A DNA stretch of 16,575 bases from Bog-756 sp050011635 (GCA_050011635.1 JBEKIU010000087.1:1-16575); one strand, 5' to 3'. Shown: positions 6,895-13,745, numbered from the stretch's first letter. Numbers and translations are program-made. Notes: generated by a model from the sequence alone, not told the origin.

Positions 6895-7887
6895 ATGAGA
6901 AATGACTCAACCTGGATGCTCTACGGCGCTGCCGGCCACACCGGCAGACTGATTGCTCAGCAAGCATGCGAGGTCGGACACCGGCCGCTGCTGGCCGGGC
7001 GCAGTGAACCAGCCCTCAAGGCGTTGGCACAACGCCTCGACTTGCCGTACCGGGTCCTCGCGCTCGATGAGCCGGTCACCTTGGGCGAGGGACTGTCCGT
7101 CGTCGACCTGGTTCTCAACGCCGCAGGCCCCTTCCTGCACACCGCAGCCCCGCTGGCCGAAGCCTGCCTCAACTCGGGAACGCACTATCTCGACATCAGC
7201 AACGAACTGCAGGTGTTCCGCACCCTCTACGACCTGAACCAGCGAGCCGAACAGGCGGCGATCACCGTGATGCCGGGTGTGGGATTCGGAGTAGTGGCTA
7301 CCAACTGTCTGGCCCGCTCCGTGAGCGATGCGGTCGGGGGTGCAAAGACCCTCGAGGTGGTGGCACGGATTGCCAGCGCCGAGCCGGGCCCGGGCGTCGC
7401 GGCAACGAGGGCGGAGAACATTCCCTTTGGCGGTTGGATTAGACAGGATGGCCAACTGATACCCCAAGAGATTGGACTGGGAATCACGACGCTTTCATTC
7501 CCCGACGGCGACTTTCCCATCATGCCGGTCCCCACCGGAGACCTGGAGGCGGCCTTTCAGGCCACCGGCGCTGCGAATGTTGTTGCCCACTCCGCGCTTG
7601 TCGAGCCTCCTGACGCGGGGGAGTCTTCGAGAGCTCAGACCTATCGATCCTTTGGGTGGGCTCGGGCCACTGGAGGCGATGGAACGTCCTCCGAGGCATG
7701 GCTGGAGACAGGGGAGTCCTACCACTACACGGCCATGATCGCCGTCCGCTCCGTGGAGGAGACGTTGGATCGCACATTGGGTGGGGCGTTCAGCCCGGCA
7801 GCTGCGTTCGGACCGGAGTTCGCCTTCAGCGTCGAGGGAACGTCCAAGGTATCGGCCCCAACTCCGCAACTAGCAACGGGAGGCTAG
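6895..7887 (+). CDS. Saccharopine dehydrogenase-like NAD(P)-binding oxidoreductase
   Basis: A 330-residue protein starting at ATG 6895, preceded by GAGAGGGA (about 6880-6887). The in-frame GTG at 6850 overlaps the previous stop but lacks such a site. The N-terminus WMLYGAAGHTGRLIA is a GxxGxxG Rossmann loop (residues 11-17), followed by LLAGRSEPALKALA, where Arg after strand 2 suggests NADP. LVLNAAGPF, then THYLDISNE and VMPGVGFGVVATNCLA, are the conserved segments of the saccharopine-dehydrogenase-like / trans-acting enoyl-reductase group. Members act on lysine-pathway intermediates or reduce polyketide/lipid enoyl intermediates. The length is shorter than typical trans-acting enoyl reductases (~400). 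The TAG stop is followed in frame by a coding-like stretch. Family call firm, reaction unknown. Confidence 0.85.
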   Translation: MRNDSTWMLYGAAGHTGRLIAQQACEVGHRPLLAGRSEPALKALAQRLDLPYRVLALDEPVTLGEGLSVVDLVLNAAGPFLHTAAPLAEACLNSGTHYLDISNELQVFRTLYDLNQRAEQAAITVMPGVGFGVVATNCLARSVSDAVGGAKTLEVVARIASAEPGPGVAATRAENIPFGGWIRQDGQLIPQEIGLGITTLSFPDGDFPIMPVPTGDLEAAFQATGAANVVAHSALVEPPDAGESSRAQTYRSFGWARATGGDGTSSEAWLETGESYHYTAMIAVRSVEETLDRTLGGAFSPAAAFGPEFAFSVEGTSKVSAPTPQLATGG

Positions 7888-8124
7888 AACTACCCAGCCC
7901 ACCACATCCTTTACGCCGGCCAGCGTCCAGTGGACTTCGACGACTACAGGGTCAAGGATCACGACCCCGCGGAAAGCAATGACGTGCCCACCTATTCCGT
8001 ACCGGCGGCGCAGAAGTGGCCCAGGCCACGAGAGGATCCGGTGATGAACCACGTCTGTTCCATGCCCTCTAGTACAACACCTGATCACTGGGCCGGTCAT
8101 GGCGCCGAGGACCGTCAGAGGTGA
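7888..8124 (+). pseudogene. Coding-like stretch after the oxidoreductase, probable gene remnant
   Basis: The frame of the preceding gene stays open after its TAG for 78 codons to TGA at 8122-8124. The reading begins NYPAHHILYAGQRPVDFDDY and continues RVKDHDPAESNDVPTYSVP. Third positions are mostly G/C over about the first 50 codons, then the bias fades from about 8050. No ATG start with a ribosome site is present; GTG 7930 is the only candidate upstream of the biased part's end. I do not recognise the family. It may be the middle or end of a lost gene fused by deletion behind the oxidoreductase, or a small gene starting at 7930. Its last 10 bases overlap the convergent adenylate kinase gene. 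Confidence 0.4.
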
Positions 8125-8690
8125 ATGCTGTCCACCGCATCGGTGATCTCATCGAAGACGTCGTCAACAGGCTGCTCACCATCGAATTCAAGAAGGATTC
8201 CGCGGCGGGCGTAGAAGCCCAGGAGCGGCTCCGTCTGAGTCTCGAACACATCGAAGCGGTTGGCGATCGTGAGTTCGTCGTCGTCCGTGCGCGCCTCCCG
8301 GTCCGCGCGGGCCCGAAGTCGCCTTCGCAGTTCGTTCCGAGTGACCCGGAGGTAGACAACAGCTTGAAGCTCGACATCTTTGATCTGGTTCGTTGCCGAG
8401 TACGCAATCTCTGCCTGGCGCAGCGTTCTCGGGAATCCATCGAGCACGTAACCACCCTTGCCGGCCGCTTCGACAAGGAGCGGGGATAACATTTCGAAGA
8501 CCAGTCCATCCGGTACGAGGTCTCCGCGCCTCAGGTAGTCGGCTGCAACCCTCCCGATTGGTGTGCCATTGGCCACTTCGGCGCGTAACAGCTCGCCGCT
8601 GGACAGTTTGGCGATTCTGTAATGAGCAGCCAACTTCGTCGCCTGGGTGCCCTTTCCGGCACCGGGATAAGCCACCAACAACAATCGCAC
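8115..8690 (-). CDS. adk: Adenylate kinase, short-lid type
   Basis: A 191-residue nucleoside monophosphate kinase: ATP + AMP to 2 ADP, cytosolic. The P-loop AYPGAGKGTQ lies at residues 7-16 and LSSGELLRAEV (29-39) is the AMP-binding helix, normally STGD(M/L)LR, so Thr-to-Ser and Asp-to-Glu changes are present. GYVLDGFPRTLRQAE (80-94) is the family signature. The lid is the short form (RARADREARTDDD, 126-138) with no room for the Zn/beta lid of ~217-residue enzymes; 190-residue actinobacterial enzymes are known. GTG 8690 is the first possible start after an in-frame stop. No good Shine-Dalgarno sequence is visible. The gene stands alone rather than in a ribosomal-protein operon, and the normally conserved residue before PGAGKGT is Tyr, so it may be an accessory copy. 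Confidence 0.88.
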   Translation of the reverse strand: MRLLLVAYPGAGKGTQATKLAAHYRIAKLSSGELLRAEVANGTPIGRVAADYLRRGDLVPDGLVFEMLSPLLVEAAGKGGYVLDGFPRTLRQAEIAYSATNQIKDVELQAVVYLRVTRNELRRRLRARADREARTDDDELTIANRFDVFETQTEPLLGFYARRGILLEFDGEQPVDDVFDEITDAVDSIHL

Positions 8691-9028
8691 TTCGTTACAC
8701 CGATACCGGCTGAATGTTCACTGCTTGCGTCCACTTCTGTAGAGCGGTCCTGATCCGTGAGTGAGTCCTCCGGAGTTCGAATCGCTTGGCATCAGCCAAA
8801 GATAAGTCACGCTCGATCCCGCCGCCTTCGTGACTACAACGTGGGTACGCATCCCGAGCAAAGCATGACGCATCCTGAGGGGCGCCGGGAAATCAGTGAC
8901 CTGAAGCCCCTTGCCCGGCGGGGGGTGCCAGGCGCCGGCTGGTGGAATGACCCGGGGTCCCACTGGTGTGATACGACGGTCCAAGCACCGATCTCTCCCT
9001 TGCCGGGCCCAGACGCCAGGAGGTAGCC
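8691..9028. other. Divergent intergenic region between adk and the HDxxGH gene
   Basis: About 338 bp that must carry the start signals for two divergent genes. It contains a run of palindromes (8768-8799, listed separately) and a GC-rich stretch around 8880-8965. A GTG-started frame at 8757-9026 ends just before the next gene, but its composition is mixed and I do not recognise the product. I see no clear sigma-70 promoter or RNA gene. Confidence 0.4.
8768..8799. repeat. Cluster of three short palindromes, operator-like
   Basis: Within 32 bp lie CTCCGGAG (8768-8775), TTCGAA (8776-8781) and TTGGC-ATCA-GCCAA (8786-8799). The block sits in the divergent adk/HDxxGH intergenic region, where a regulator site would be expected. 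Short palindromes are not rare in GC-rich DNA, so the call rests on density and position. Confidence 0.3.
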
Positions 9029-9784
9029 ATGAGGAGCAGTACCGAGGTTCGTACCGGAGACCCGACCGGTGACGTCTTCGACGACGGACCGCCCGATGAG
9101 GGAGGCCTGCACTTACGGTTTGTTCGCGAAAGTCCGCGAAGGGTGGATCCGGATCTTGCCGGCGAAGTGGCTGCGCGTTTCCAGTCCGCTCGAAGTGACC
9201 ACACCGATCCAACGGTCCGTGCCGCGTACGACCAGCTCGAACGACAGTCAGATGCGATCTTCTCCCAATTGACAGATCCTGATCATCGATTCCATTGCGG
9301 TCTCCGAGTCGAGTTCACCTGCTGTGAAAGCCCCTATGACTCTGATGATGAGCTGGTCGGCGCAGCGCGCACCCATGGGGTGCTGGAGATCACCACGAGC
9401 GCCAGGGAACGTGACCGTCGACACCCACTTCTGGGCTGCGACCTCGGCGGCACGTACGACAGATTTCGGGCCGTCCATGACATCGTCGGACATGTGGGCC
9501 CGTGCCTCGGCTTCGACCGAGACGGGGAATTTGCGGCCTGGCTGATCCAGGAGCAACTTTACGACGGACTCGCCCGGTGGGCTCTGGCCACCGAACTCCA
9601 CGCGGAGCACAGCGTCCGGTGGACGACCGGAGTGCTCTCCGACCACAAGGCGACCCTTCTCGACCGTGCCCTGCTCAACAGGGCCCGGAGCGCTCCAACC
9701 ACCGTGTACTGCATCAACTTCCCTGCCTTGTGCATCGTCCCGCACGAGGACTTCGAAGCCGAAGGCGGCGGGCGCCACTCATGA
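9029..9784 (+). CDS. Uncharacterised protein with HDxxGH motif
   Basis: A 251-residue protein with a very strong ribosome site, AGGAGGT (9018-9024), 4 nt before ATG 9029. The core is FRAVHDIVGHVGPCLGFDRD (146-165) then GEFAAW (166-171), with His150, Asp151, His155, Glu167 and Trp171, followed by LATELHAEHSVRWTTG (186-201). I recall this FRAVHDxxGH...GExxAW...TE pattern from unnamed phage and plasmid proteins; the His/Asp/Glu residues look like metal ligands of an enzyme, but I cannot name a reaction. It has no signal peptide or membrane segment. Residues 1-90 are polar and lack recognisable motifs. A 14-bp tandem duplication covers its stop. It faces a small hypothetical gene and has no obvious operon partner. 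Confidence 0.72.
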   Translation: MRSSTEVRTGDPTGDVFDDGPPDEGGLHLRFVRESPRRVDPDLAGEVAARFQSARSDHTDPTVRAAYDQLERQSDAIFSQLTDPDHRFHCGLRVEFTCCESPYDSDDELVGAARTHGVLEITTSARERDRRHPLLGCDLGGTYDRFRAVHDIVGHVGPCLGFDRDGEFAAWLIQEQLYDGLARWALATELHAEHSVRWTTGVLSDHKATLLDRALLNRARSAPTTVYCINFPALCIVPHEDFEAEGGGRHS

Positions 9785-9800
9785 CCCGCCACTCATGACC
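9773..9800. repeat. 14-bp perfect tandem duplication across a stop codon
   Basis: CGCCACTCATGACC occurs twice in direct succession (9773-9786 and 9787-9800). The first copy contains the TGA of the HDxxGH gene; the second lies just outside it. The protein is the same with either one or two copies, so the duplication appears neutral and recent. Confidence 0.8.
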
Positions 9801-9836
9801 CGGATGCACTGGGTCCGCCGTTTTTGCGACAACCTT

Positions 9837-10166
9837 CTAGTGATCACCCCTGGATCGCAACAACGCCTCAAGATCCGGGACCCGAAACGAGCGGTCCTCG
9901 AGTTCCACGAGAAATCCTTTGTCGAGGAGATCGCCCAGCGCCTGCTCATACCAGTAGGTGCTGGCAACTTCTTCCCCCGCATCCGGTTGACCCGGAGGAT
10001 CAGGCAATGCAGCCGACTCGGCCACGAGGTCCCACGAAGACGCGAGGTCGTCCGGTGAGAGGGTCAGTGCCGCCCCCGGACGATTGACCTTCCGTTCTGC
10101 CAGCAGTTCAACAAGGGATGAAAGAAGTGCCCCGGGCCACTCGTCCAAGCGCTCGACATTGGTCAT
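9837..10166 (-). CDS. Hypothetical protein, ~109 aa
   Basis: A small acidic protein, not recognised. I chose ATG 10166, giving MTNVERLDEWPGALLSS at the N-terminus. Upstream in-frame starts at 10199 and 10202 would add 11-12 residues (MAGHDPHSFLT) that look less protein-like. No clear Shine-Dalgarno sequence marks any of them. The sequence has leucine-rich helices (LLSSLVELLAE), a Pro/Asp-rich linker around PDPPGQPDAGEE, and ends in a helix-strand unit (YEQALGDLLDKGFLVELEDR) that resembles a winged-helix recognition region, which is only a suggestion. It is cytoplasmic by composition, converges on the HDxxGH gene with 52 bp between stops, and lies 158 bp beyond the SDR stop on the same strand, so it could be a late operon member. 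Confidence 0.5.
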   Translation of the reverse strand: MTNVERLDEWPGALLSSLVELLAERKVNRPGAALTLSPDDLASSWDLVAESAALPDPPGQPDAGEEVASTYWYEQALGDLLDKGFLVELEDRSFRVPDLEALLRSRGDH

Positions 10167-10324
10167 CGTCAGAAAACTATGCGGATCGTGACCCGCCATC
10201 AAGTGCCTCGACCGATCGTAGATGCCGGGTCCGGGGACGGCCGGGCGGGATCACCCGGTATCGGAAGTCCCAGTGATCGTCCCGGCTGCGCAACCCATGT
10301 CCCAGGTCAGAGGCATGCCGACGT

Positions 10325-11087
10325 TCACTGGGCAGTCATGCCCCCGTCGGCGAGCACGACCGAGCCAGTCATGAAACTGGCCTCGTCGGAGGCGAGGAAG
10401 AGCGCAAGGTTGGCGATTTCATCGGGGGTGCCCGGGCGGCCGATCGGTTGGAAACTGTCGATCGTGGAATAGACCGACTCGATCCCGCCCAACAGTTCGG
10501 CATGGGCATAGTTGATGGGCGTGTCGACCCATCCGGGGCAGATCACGTTGCAACGGCTGCCTTGCTTTGCGTAGTCCAGCGCGATGCCACGCGAGAGCAT
10601 GACGACCCCCCCCTTTGGAGGCCGCGTAGATGGTGAGGAGCGGCTCGGCGACGACGCCGTTGACCGACGAGATATTGACGATGCCGCCGCCGCGCTGCAG
10701 CATGTGGGGGATGGCCGCTTGGCACGCGTAGATCGGGCCCTTCAGATTGACGTTCAAGGTGCGGTCGATGGTCGCGTCGTCAGCCTGGTGGAAGACGCCC
10801 GGCAGGTTGACGCCGGCGTTGTTCACCAGGATGTCGATCGTGCCGAAGGCTTCGACGCAGCGGTCTACCGCCGCTTCGATCTGACCACGATCGCTGACGT
10901 CGGCGAGGACCGCCTGCACCTCTCCGCCGTCGATCCTGATTCTGTCGACGTGGGCCGAGAGTCGCTCTGCGTCGCGGTCCACGCAGATGAGACGGCCACC
11001 TTCACGGGCGAATCGATCGGCAATGGCGGCGCCGATACCCGACGCGGTGCCCGTGACAAGGCAGGCCTTGCCTTCGAGCCGGCTCAT
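10325..11087 (-). pseudogene. SDR-family oxidoreductase interrupted by a one-base frameshift
   Basis: A classical short-chain dehydrogenase read in two frames. From ATG 11087 (after AAAGGGA) come the cofactor loop TGTASGIG (12-19), Asp37 after strand 2 (NAD preference), NNAG (89-92), Asn114, and the catalytic Ser140/141, Tyr154 and Lys158 (IYAASKGG). A run of eight G (10606-10613) then shifts the frame; the rest continues from MLSRGIALDYAKQGSRCNV through CPGWVDTPI and PIGRPGTPDEIANLALFLA to the family's usual end VLADGGMTAQ. Seven G would give one 253-residue protein (…SKGGVVMLSRG…). The intact conserved residues on both sides mean the change is recent, variable, or a sequencing error. The gene starts 21 nt after the permease stop on the same strand, so the two are co-transcribed. 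Substrate unknown; likely a small alcohol or amine-derived metabolite. Confidence 0.88.
10606..10613 (-). repeat. Homopolymer G8 tract causing the SDR frameshift
   Basis: Eight C on the plus strand, read as G8 in the SDR gene just after catalytic Lys158. Loss of one G restores the full frame. Such tracts slip readily in replication and in sequencing. Confidence 0.9.
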
Positions 11088-11108
11088 CTATCCCTTTGGC
11101 TTCATCGC

Positions 11109-12695
11109 TCAATCGGCCGGCATCAGCGCCGGATCCTCTGGCGTGCCGACGTCGGGATCGTCGAGCGTTCTGACCGGGCCCTTGAATGTTCGCTTGGCGC
11201 CGGCCTCCCAGGCGATCCAGACCCCGAGGGCCAGAACGACGGTGACGAGTGGCGCGTAGTTGAAGTCACTCCAGTTGAAGCCCGGGTTCCACGGAATCGC
11301 CTCGGGCGATGTCGGCAGGCAGAAGATGATCACGCAGAGCACGACCCAGACAATGGCGATGACGTTGATCCATCGGTAGTGCTTGCCGAGGGTCCATACG
11401 CCAGGCTCGAAGCGATCCCCCATCCGCCAGCGGAGGAAGACCGGCAGGATGTAGGCGATGTACAGCCCGATCGTCGTGATCGACGTGACCGCGAAGAATG
11501 CCACCGGGAGGCCGGCGCTGTTGCCGAACAGCGCCGGGATGGTGATGAGGAGGGCAAGGCTGACCACGAACAGCACCGACCAGGTCGGCGTCTGTTGCCT
11601 ATTCAAGCGCCGCCACAGCGAGTGGCCCGGCACAGCGCCGTCGCGCGAGAACGCGAACACCATCCGCGACGCTGCCGCGACACAGCCCATCCCGCAGAAC
11701 AGCTGGCCGATTGTGGAGATGTCGAGGACAAGCTTCGCCAGGCCCGTGCTGAGCGCCGTCTCGATGACCGGAACGGCGCCGCCACCGCCCTTGTTGATCG
11801 CGGCGACGTGGGTCGCCGCGAACGTGATCGCAAGCAGCAATGCCCAGCCGCCGACTGCCGAGTAGGCAATCGACCTCCACAGCCCGCGGGGGGCGGAGCG
11901 CTCGGCGTCGTGAGTCTCCTCTGACAGGTGCGCAGAGGCGTCGTAGCCGGTGAACGTGTACATGGTGAGCAGGAAGCCGAGCGGCAGGACGAAGAACCAG
12001 TACAGGTTGTCCGAGAAGCCGGTGTTGTTCGCCCGATGTCCGAACACCCAGGAGGCGCTCTGGTGCGATGAGGGTCCGAAGATCAGCACGACCACGATCA
12101 CGATGACCCCGCCGAGCATCCACCATGCCGAGATCCGGTTCAGCAGCGCCACCAGGTGCGAGGAGAAGACGTTGATCAGGCTGTGAGCGGCGAGGATGAG
12201 GAAGAACAGGATGAACGTGTTGTGCAGGATCGTCGAGGCGTTCGTCGTCGTGAAGTTGAGGATGAAGTGGAGCCCGTACAGGGCGAGCACCGAGTTCAGG
12301 AACGACGCGGCACCGTAATCGACAGCAGCGGTGATTGCGATGAGGCCGAGCAGGTTGAACCAACCCGTGAACCACGCCCAGCGGACGCCGCCAAGGCTGT
12401 ATGCCCAGTAGTAGATGCCGCCCGCGGTCGGGTACTTTGAAGCGAGCTCGGCCATCGAGAGTCCGACGAGGAGGACGAGGAGGCTGATCACCGGCCAGCC
12501 GATCGAGATGGCAATCGGCCCGCCATCGTTCCACGCCTGTCCGTAGGTCGTGAAGCAGCCGCTGAGGATGCAGATGATCGTGAGCGAGATCGCGAAGTTG
12601 GAGAAGCCGCTCCAGCCCCGATTGAGCTCCTGCTTGTAGCCGAGAGCGGCAAGCCGTTCCTCGTCCGACGACAGCGTTCCAGACCGATCGCTCAT
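11109..12695 (-). CDS. APC-superfamily amino acid/amine permease
   Basis: A 528-residue, roughly 12-TM secondary transporter. ATG 12695 is preceded by GGGGAGG with good spacing. The N-terminus LGYKQELNRGWSGFSNFAIS leads into TM1; GPIAISIGWP and SMAELASKYPTAGGIYYW are the conserved TM2-TM3 segments of the amino acid/choline transporter group within the APC superfamily. Members of this group import GABA, choline, ethanolamine or amino acids by proton symport. The tail (VRTLDDPDVGTPEDPALMPAD) is acidic and cytoplasmic. A sigma-70-type promoter (12763-12791) and a small palindrome lie upstream, and the SDR follows 21 nt downstream, suggesting uptake then oxidation of one substrate (inference). 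Substrate cannot be assigned from sequence. Confidence 0.9.
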   Translation of the reverse strand: MSDRSGTLSSDEERLAALGYKQELNRGWSGFSNFAISLTIICILSGCFTTYGQAWNDGGPIAISIGWPVISLLVLLVGLSMAELASKYPTAGGIYYWAYSLGGVRWAWFTGWFNLLGLIAITAAVDYGAASFLNSVLALYGLHFILNFTTTNASTILHNTFILFFLILAAHSLINVFSSHLVALLNRISAWWMLGGVIVIVVVLIFGPSSHQSASWVFGHRANNTGFSDNLYWFFVLPLGFLLTMYTFTGYDASAHLSEETHDAERSAPRGLWRSIAYSAVGGWALLLAITFAATHVAAINKGGGGAVPVIETALSTGLAKLVLDISTIGQLFCGMGCVAAASRMVFAFSRDGAVPGHSLWRRLNRQQTPTWSVLFVVSLALLITIPALFGNSAGLPVAFFAVTSITTIGLYIAYILPVFLRWRMGDRFEPGVWTLGKHYRWINVIAIVWVVLCVIIFCLPTSPEAIPWNPGFNWSDFNYAPLVTVVLALGVWIAWEAGAKRTFKGPVRTLDDPDVGTPEDPALMPAD

Positions 12696-12748
12696 CCGGC
12701 CCTCCCCATGGTTTGGTCCCTCGGGACGTCTATCGATGGGCTACACCG

Positions 12749-12761
12749 CTCAATTTTTGAG
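12749..12761. promoter_or_regulatory. Palindrome at the permease transcription start, possible operator
   Basis: CTCAA-TTT-TTGAG, perfect 5-bp arms, lies directly downstream of the predicted -10 box and so covers the expected start of transcription of the permease-SDR operon. A repressor bound here would block initiation. No regulator gene is adjacent. Confidence 0.35.
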
Positions 12762-12762
12762 A

Positions 12763-12791
12763 AGCATAATGCGCGACTCGGTGGCTGTCAT
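12763..12791 (-). promoter_or_regulatory. Sigma-70-type promoter of the permease-SDR operon
   Basis: On the minus strand ATGACA (12791-12786) stands 17 bp before TATGCT (12768-12763). These match TTGACA in five of six and TATAAT in four of six positions with ideal spacing. The predicted start gives a leader of about 60 nt to ATG 12695. The local AT-rich patch stands out from the surrounding GC-rich DNA. Confidence 0.5.
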
Positions 12792-12888
12792 TGAATGAAT
12801 CGTCCGACACTCGGGCTGCGCTTGGGAATGATGTCCCAAGAGCCCTACTGTCGGCCGGAGCCCACTGGCGGCCGGCGATGGAAGACGG

Positions 12889-12950
12889 ATCAATCTGCGC
12901 GGCAGAGTGGCTGTTGTGACCGGCGGGGCATCGGCACCAGCCGCTCGTTC
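12889..12950 (+). pseudogene. Fragment of the start of an SDR gene
   Basis: The plus strand from 12889 reads INLRGRVAVVTGGAS, the standard first strand and cofactor loop of classical SDR enzymes (usually followed by GIG). After GGGGCATCGGCACC the loop continues only in the neighbouring frame (GIGTSRSFIPDEG), as if about a codon's worth of bases were lost. Nothing SDR-like follows, and the convergent cupredoxin gene ends at 12972. No clean start is present. It is a 5' scrap of a gene from a different copy than the frameshifted SDR, because strand and sequence differ. Confidence 0.6.
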
Positions 12951-12971
12951 ATCCCCGACGAGGGCACGGCA

Positions 12972-13721
12972 TCAGGGGCTCGTTCCCTCAACCGTGATGG
13001 TACCGGTCATGAAGGGATGGATGCTGCAGTGGTACGAGTACGTGCCGGGCTTCGTGAAGGTGAACCTGTAGGACGAACCCGGCGCAATGTCACCGGAATT
13101 GAAGAGACCGGTGTCCGATGTCCAGGTGTGGGCCACGGTGTCATCGTTGGTCACAGCCACCGTTGTGCCTGCCGAAATGATGAGGGGCGACGGCAGGAAG
13201 CCGAAGTTCCGGATGGCCAGACGCGCCAGCTTCGGGACGGTGGTCGTCGTGGTGACGGGGGCTACGGTTGTCGGACTGCTCGTCGGGGGTGTCGCCACCG
13301 TGGTGGAGCCCGTCGTCGAGGTTGGCGTCGGAGAAGTGCTGGGGGTCGGAGTCGGCTTCACCGCGGCGACGCGTGTCGAAGCGTGTTGACTGACAGTGGG
13401 CCGGGACGGGGTTGTCGATGCCGGCTTGGTGGTAGACGTGACCGATGATTTGGTCAGGCCTGTCCTCTTCGTCCCCTTGCCCGACGCGCCGCTCGCAGTG
13501 GTCGTCCGCGAAGCCGGTTTCCCCCTGGGGCTGTGGGCTGATCGGGTACCGGTATGAGCCCTCGCCGACGTCGGCGAAGACGCTTCGCCCGAGCCGCAGG
13601 CTGTCGCCGTCAGGAGCAGCACCGCCAGGGTTCCGCTGACGAACCATCGTGAACGATGAGCTGGTTGGACCGCCGAGCGGTTGAACGTCTGTCGGGTCTC
13701 CCTTCCCCACGTGAAGCCCAT
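12972..13721 (-). CDS. Cupredoxin-domain lipoprotein, blue-copper type
   Basis: A 249-residue exported protein. ATG 13721 follows a strong AAGGAGG site. The N-terminus is basic (QPAHRSRW), then a hydrophobic core and a weak lipobox ending TATAC, with Cys42 as probable lipid anchor. Residues 43-163 are a Thr/Ser/Pro/Ala-rich linker of low complexity that would span the cell wall. The C-terminal ~85 residues are a plastocyanin-like barrel with all four type-1 copper ligands: His198 (TVAHTW) and Cys232, His235, Met238 (YHCSIHPFMTG). Such proteins carry electrons or bind copper outside the membrane. No redox partner is adjacent. An ECF-like promoter is visible upstream. Confidence 0.87.
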   Translation of the reverse strand: MGFTWGRETRQTFNRSAVQPAHRSRWFVSGTLAVLLLTATACGSGEASSPTSARAHTGTRSAHSPRGKPASRTTTASGASGKGTKRTGLTKSSVTSTTKPASTTPSRPTVSQHASTRVAAVKPTPTPSTSPTPTSTTGSTTVATPPTSSPTTVAPVTTTTTVPKLARLAIRNFGFLPSPLIISAGTTVAVTNDDTVAHTWTSDTGLFNSGDIAPGSSYRFTFTKPGTYSYHCSIHPFMTGTITVEGTSP

Positions 13722-13745
13722 CCGGTCGCCTCCTTCCGGCCGTGT

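Noticed and set aside
7885..7887. Possible stop-codon readthrough (TAG) joining the oxidoreductase to the following frame
   Set aside because: The oxidoreductase is already complete for the fold and no recoding element is visible. A remnant is simpler.
8740..8800. tRNA-like stretch with GGAGTTCGAATC
   Set aside because: The T-loop word is there, but flanking bases (CGGAG against CGCTT) do not pair into a T-stem and no cloverleaf can be drawn.
8757..9026. GTG-started 89-codon frame ending 2 bases before the HDxxGH gene
   Set aside because: No ribosome site, weak codon bias in its first third, no recognisable product. Kept only as a note on the intergenic region.
10241..10258. CCGGG...CCCGG hairpin after the SDR gene as a terminator
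   Set aside because: Only five paired bases with an 8-nt loop and no U-tract; expected by chance at this GC content.
10606..10613. Programmed ribosomal frameshift at the G8 tract
   Set aside because: The site lies in the conserved catalytic helix of an SDR, where no family member is known to use recoding, and no stimulatory stem-loop is obvious. Indel or error is favoured.
10584..11924. 446-codon plus-strand open frame across the SDR and permease genes
   Set aside because: Asp/Glu/Arg-rich shadow of two well-supported minus-strand genes, with no domain.
12795..13448. 217-codon plus-strand frame over the cupredoxin gene
   Set aside because: Mostly the complement of the low-complexity linker. 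Only the short GIGTSRS piece is of interest, as part of the SDR scrap.
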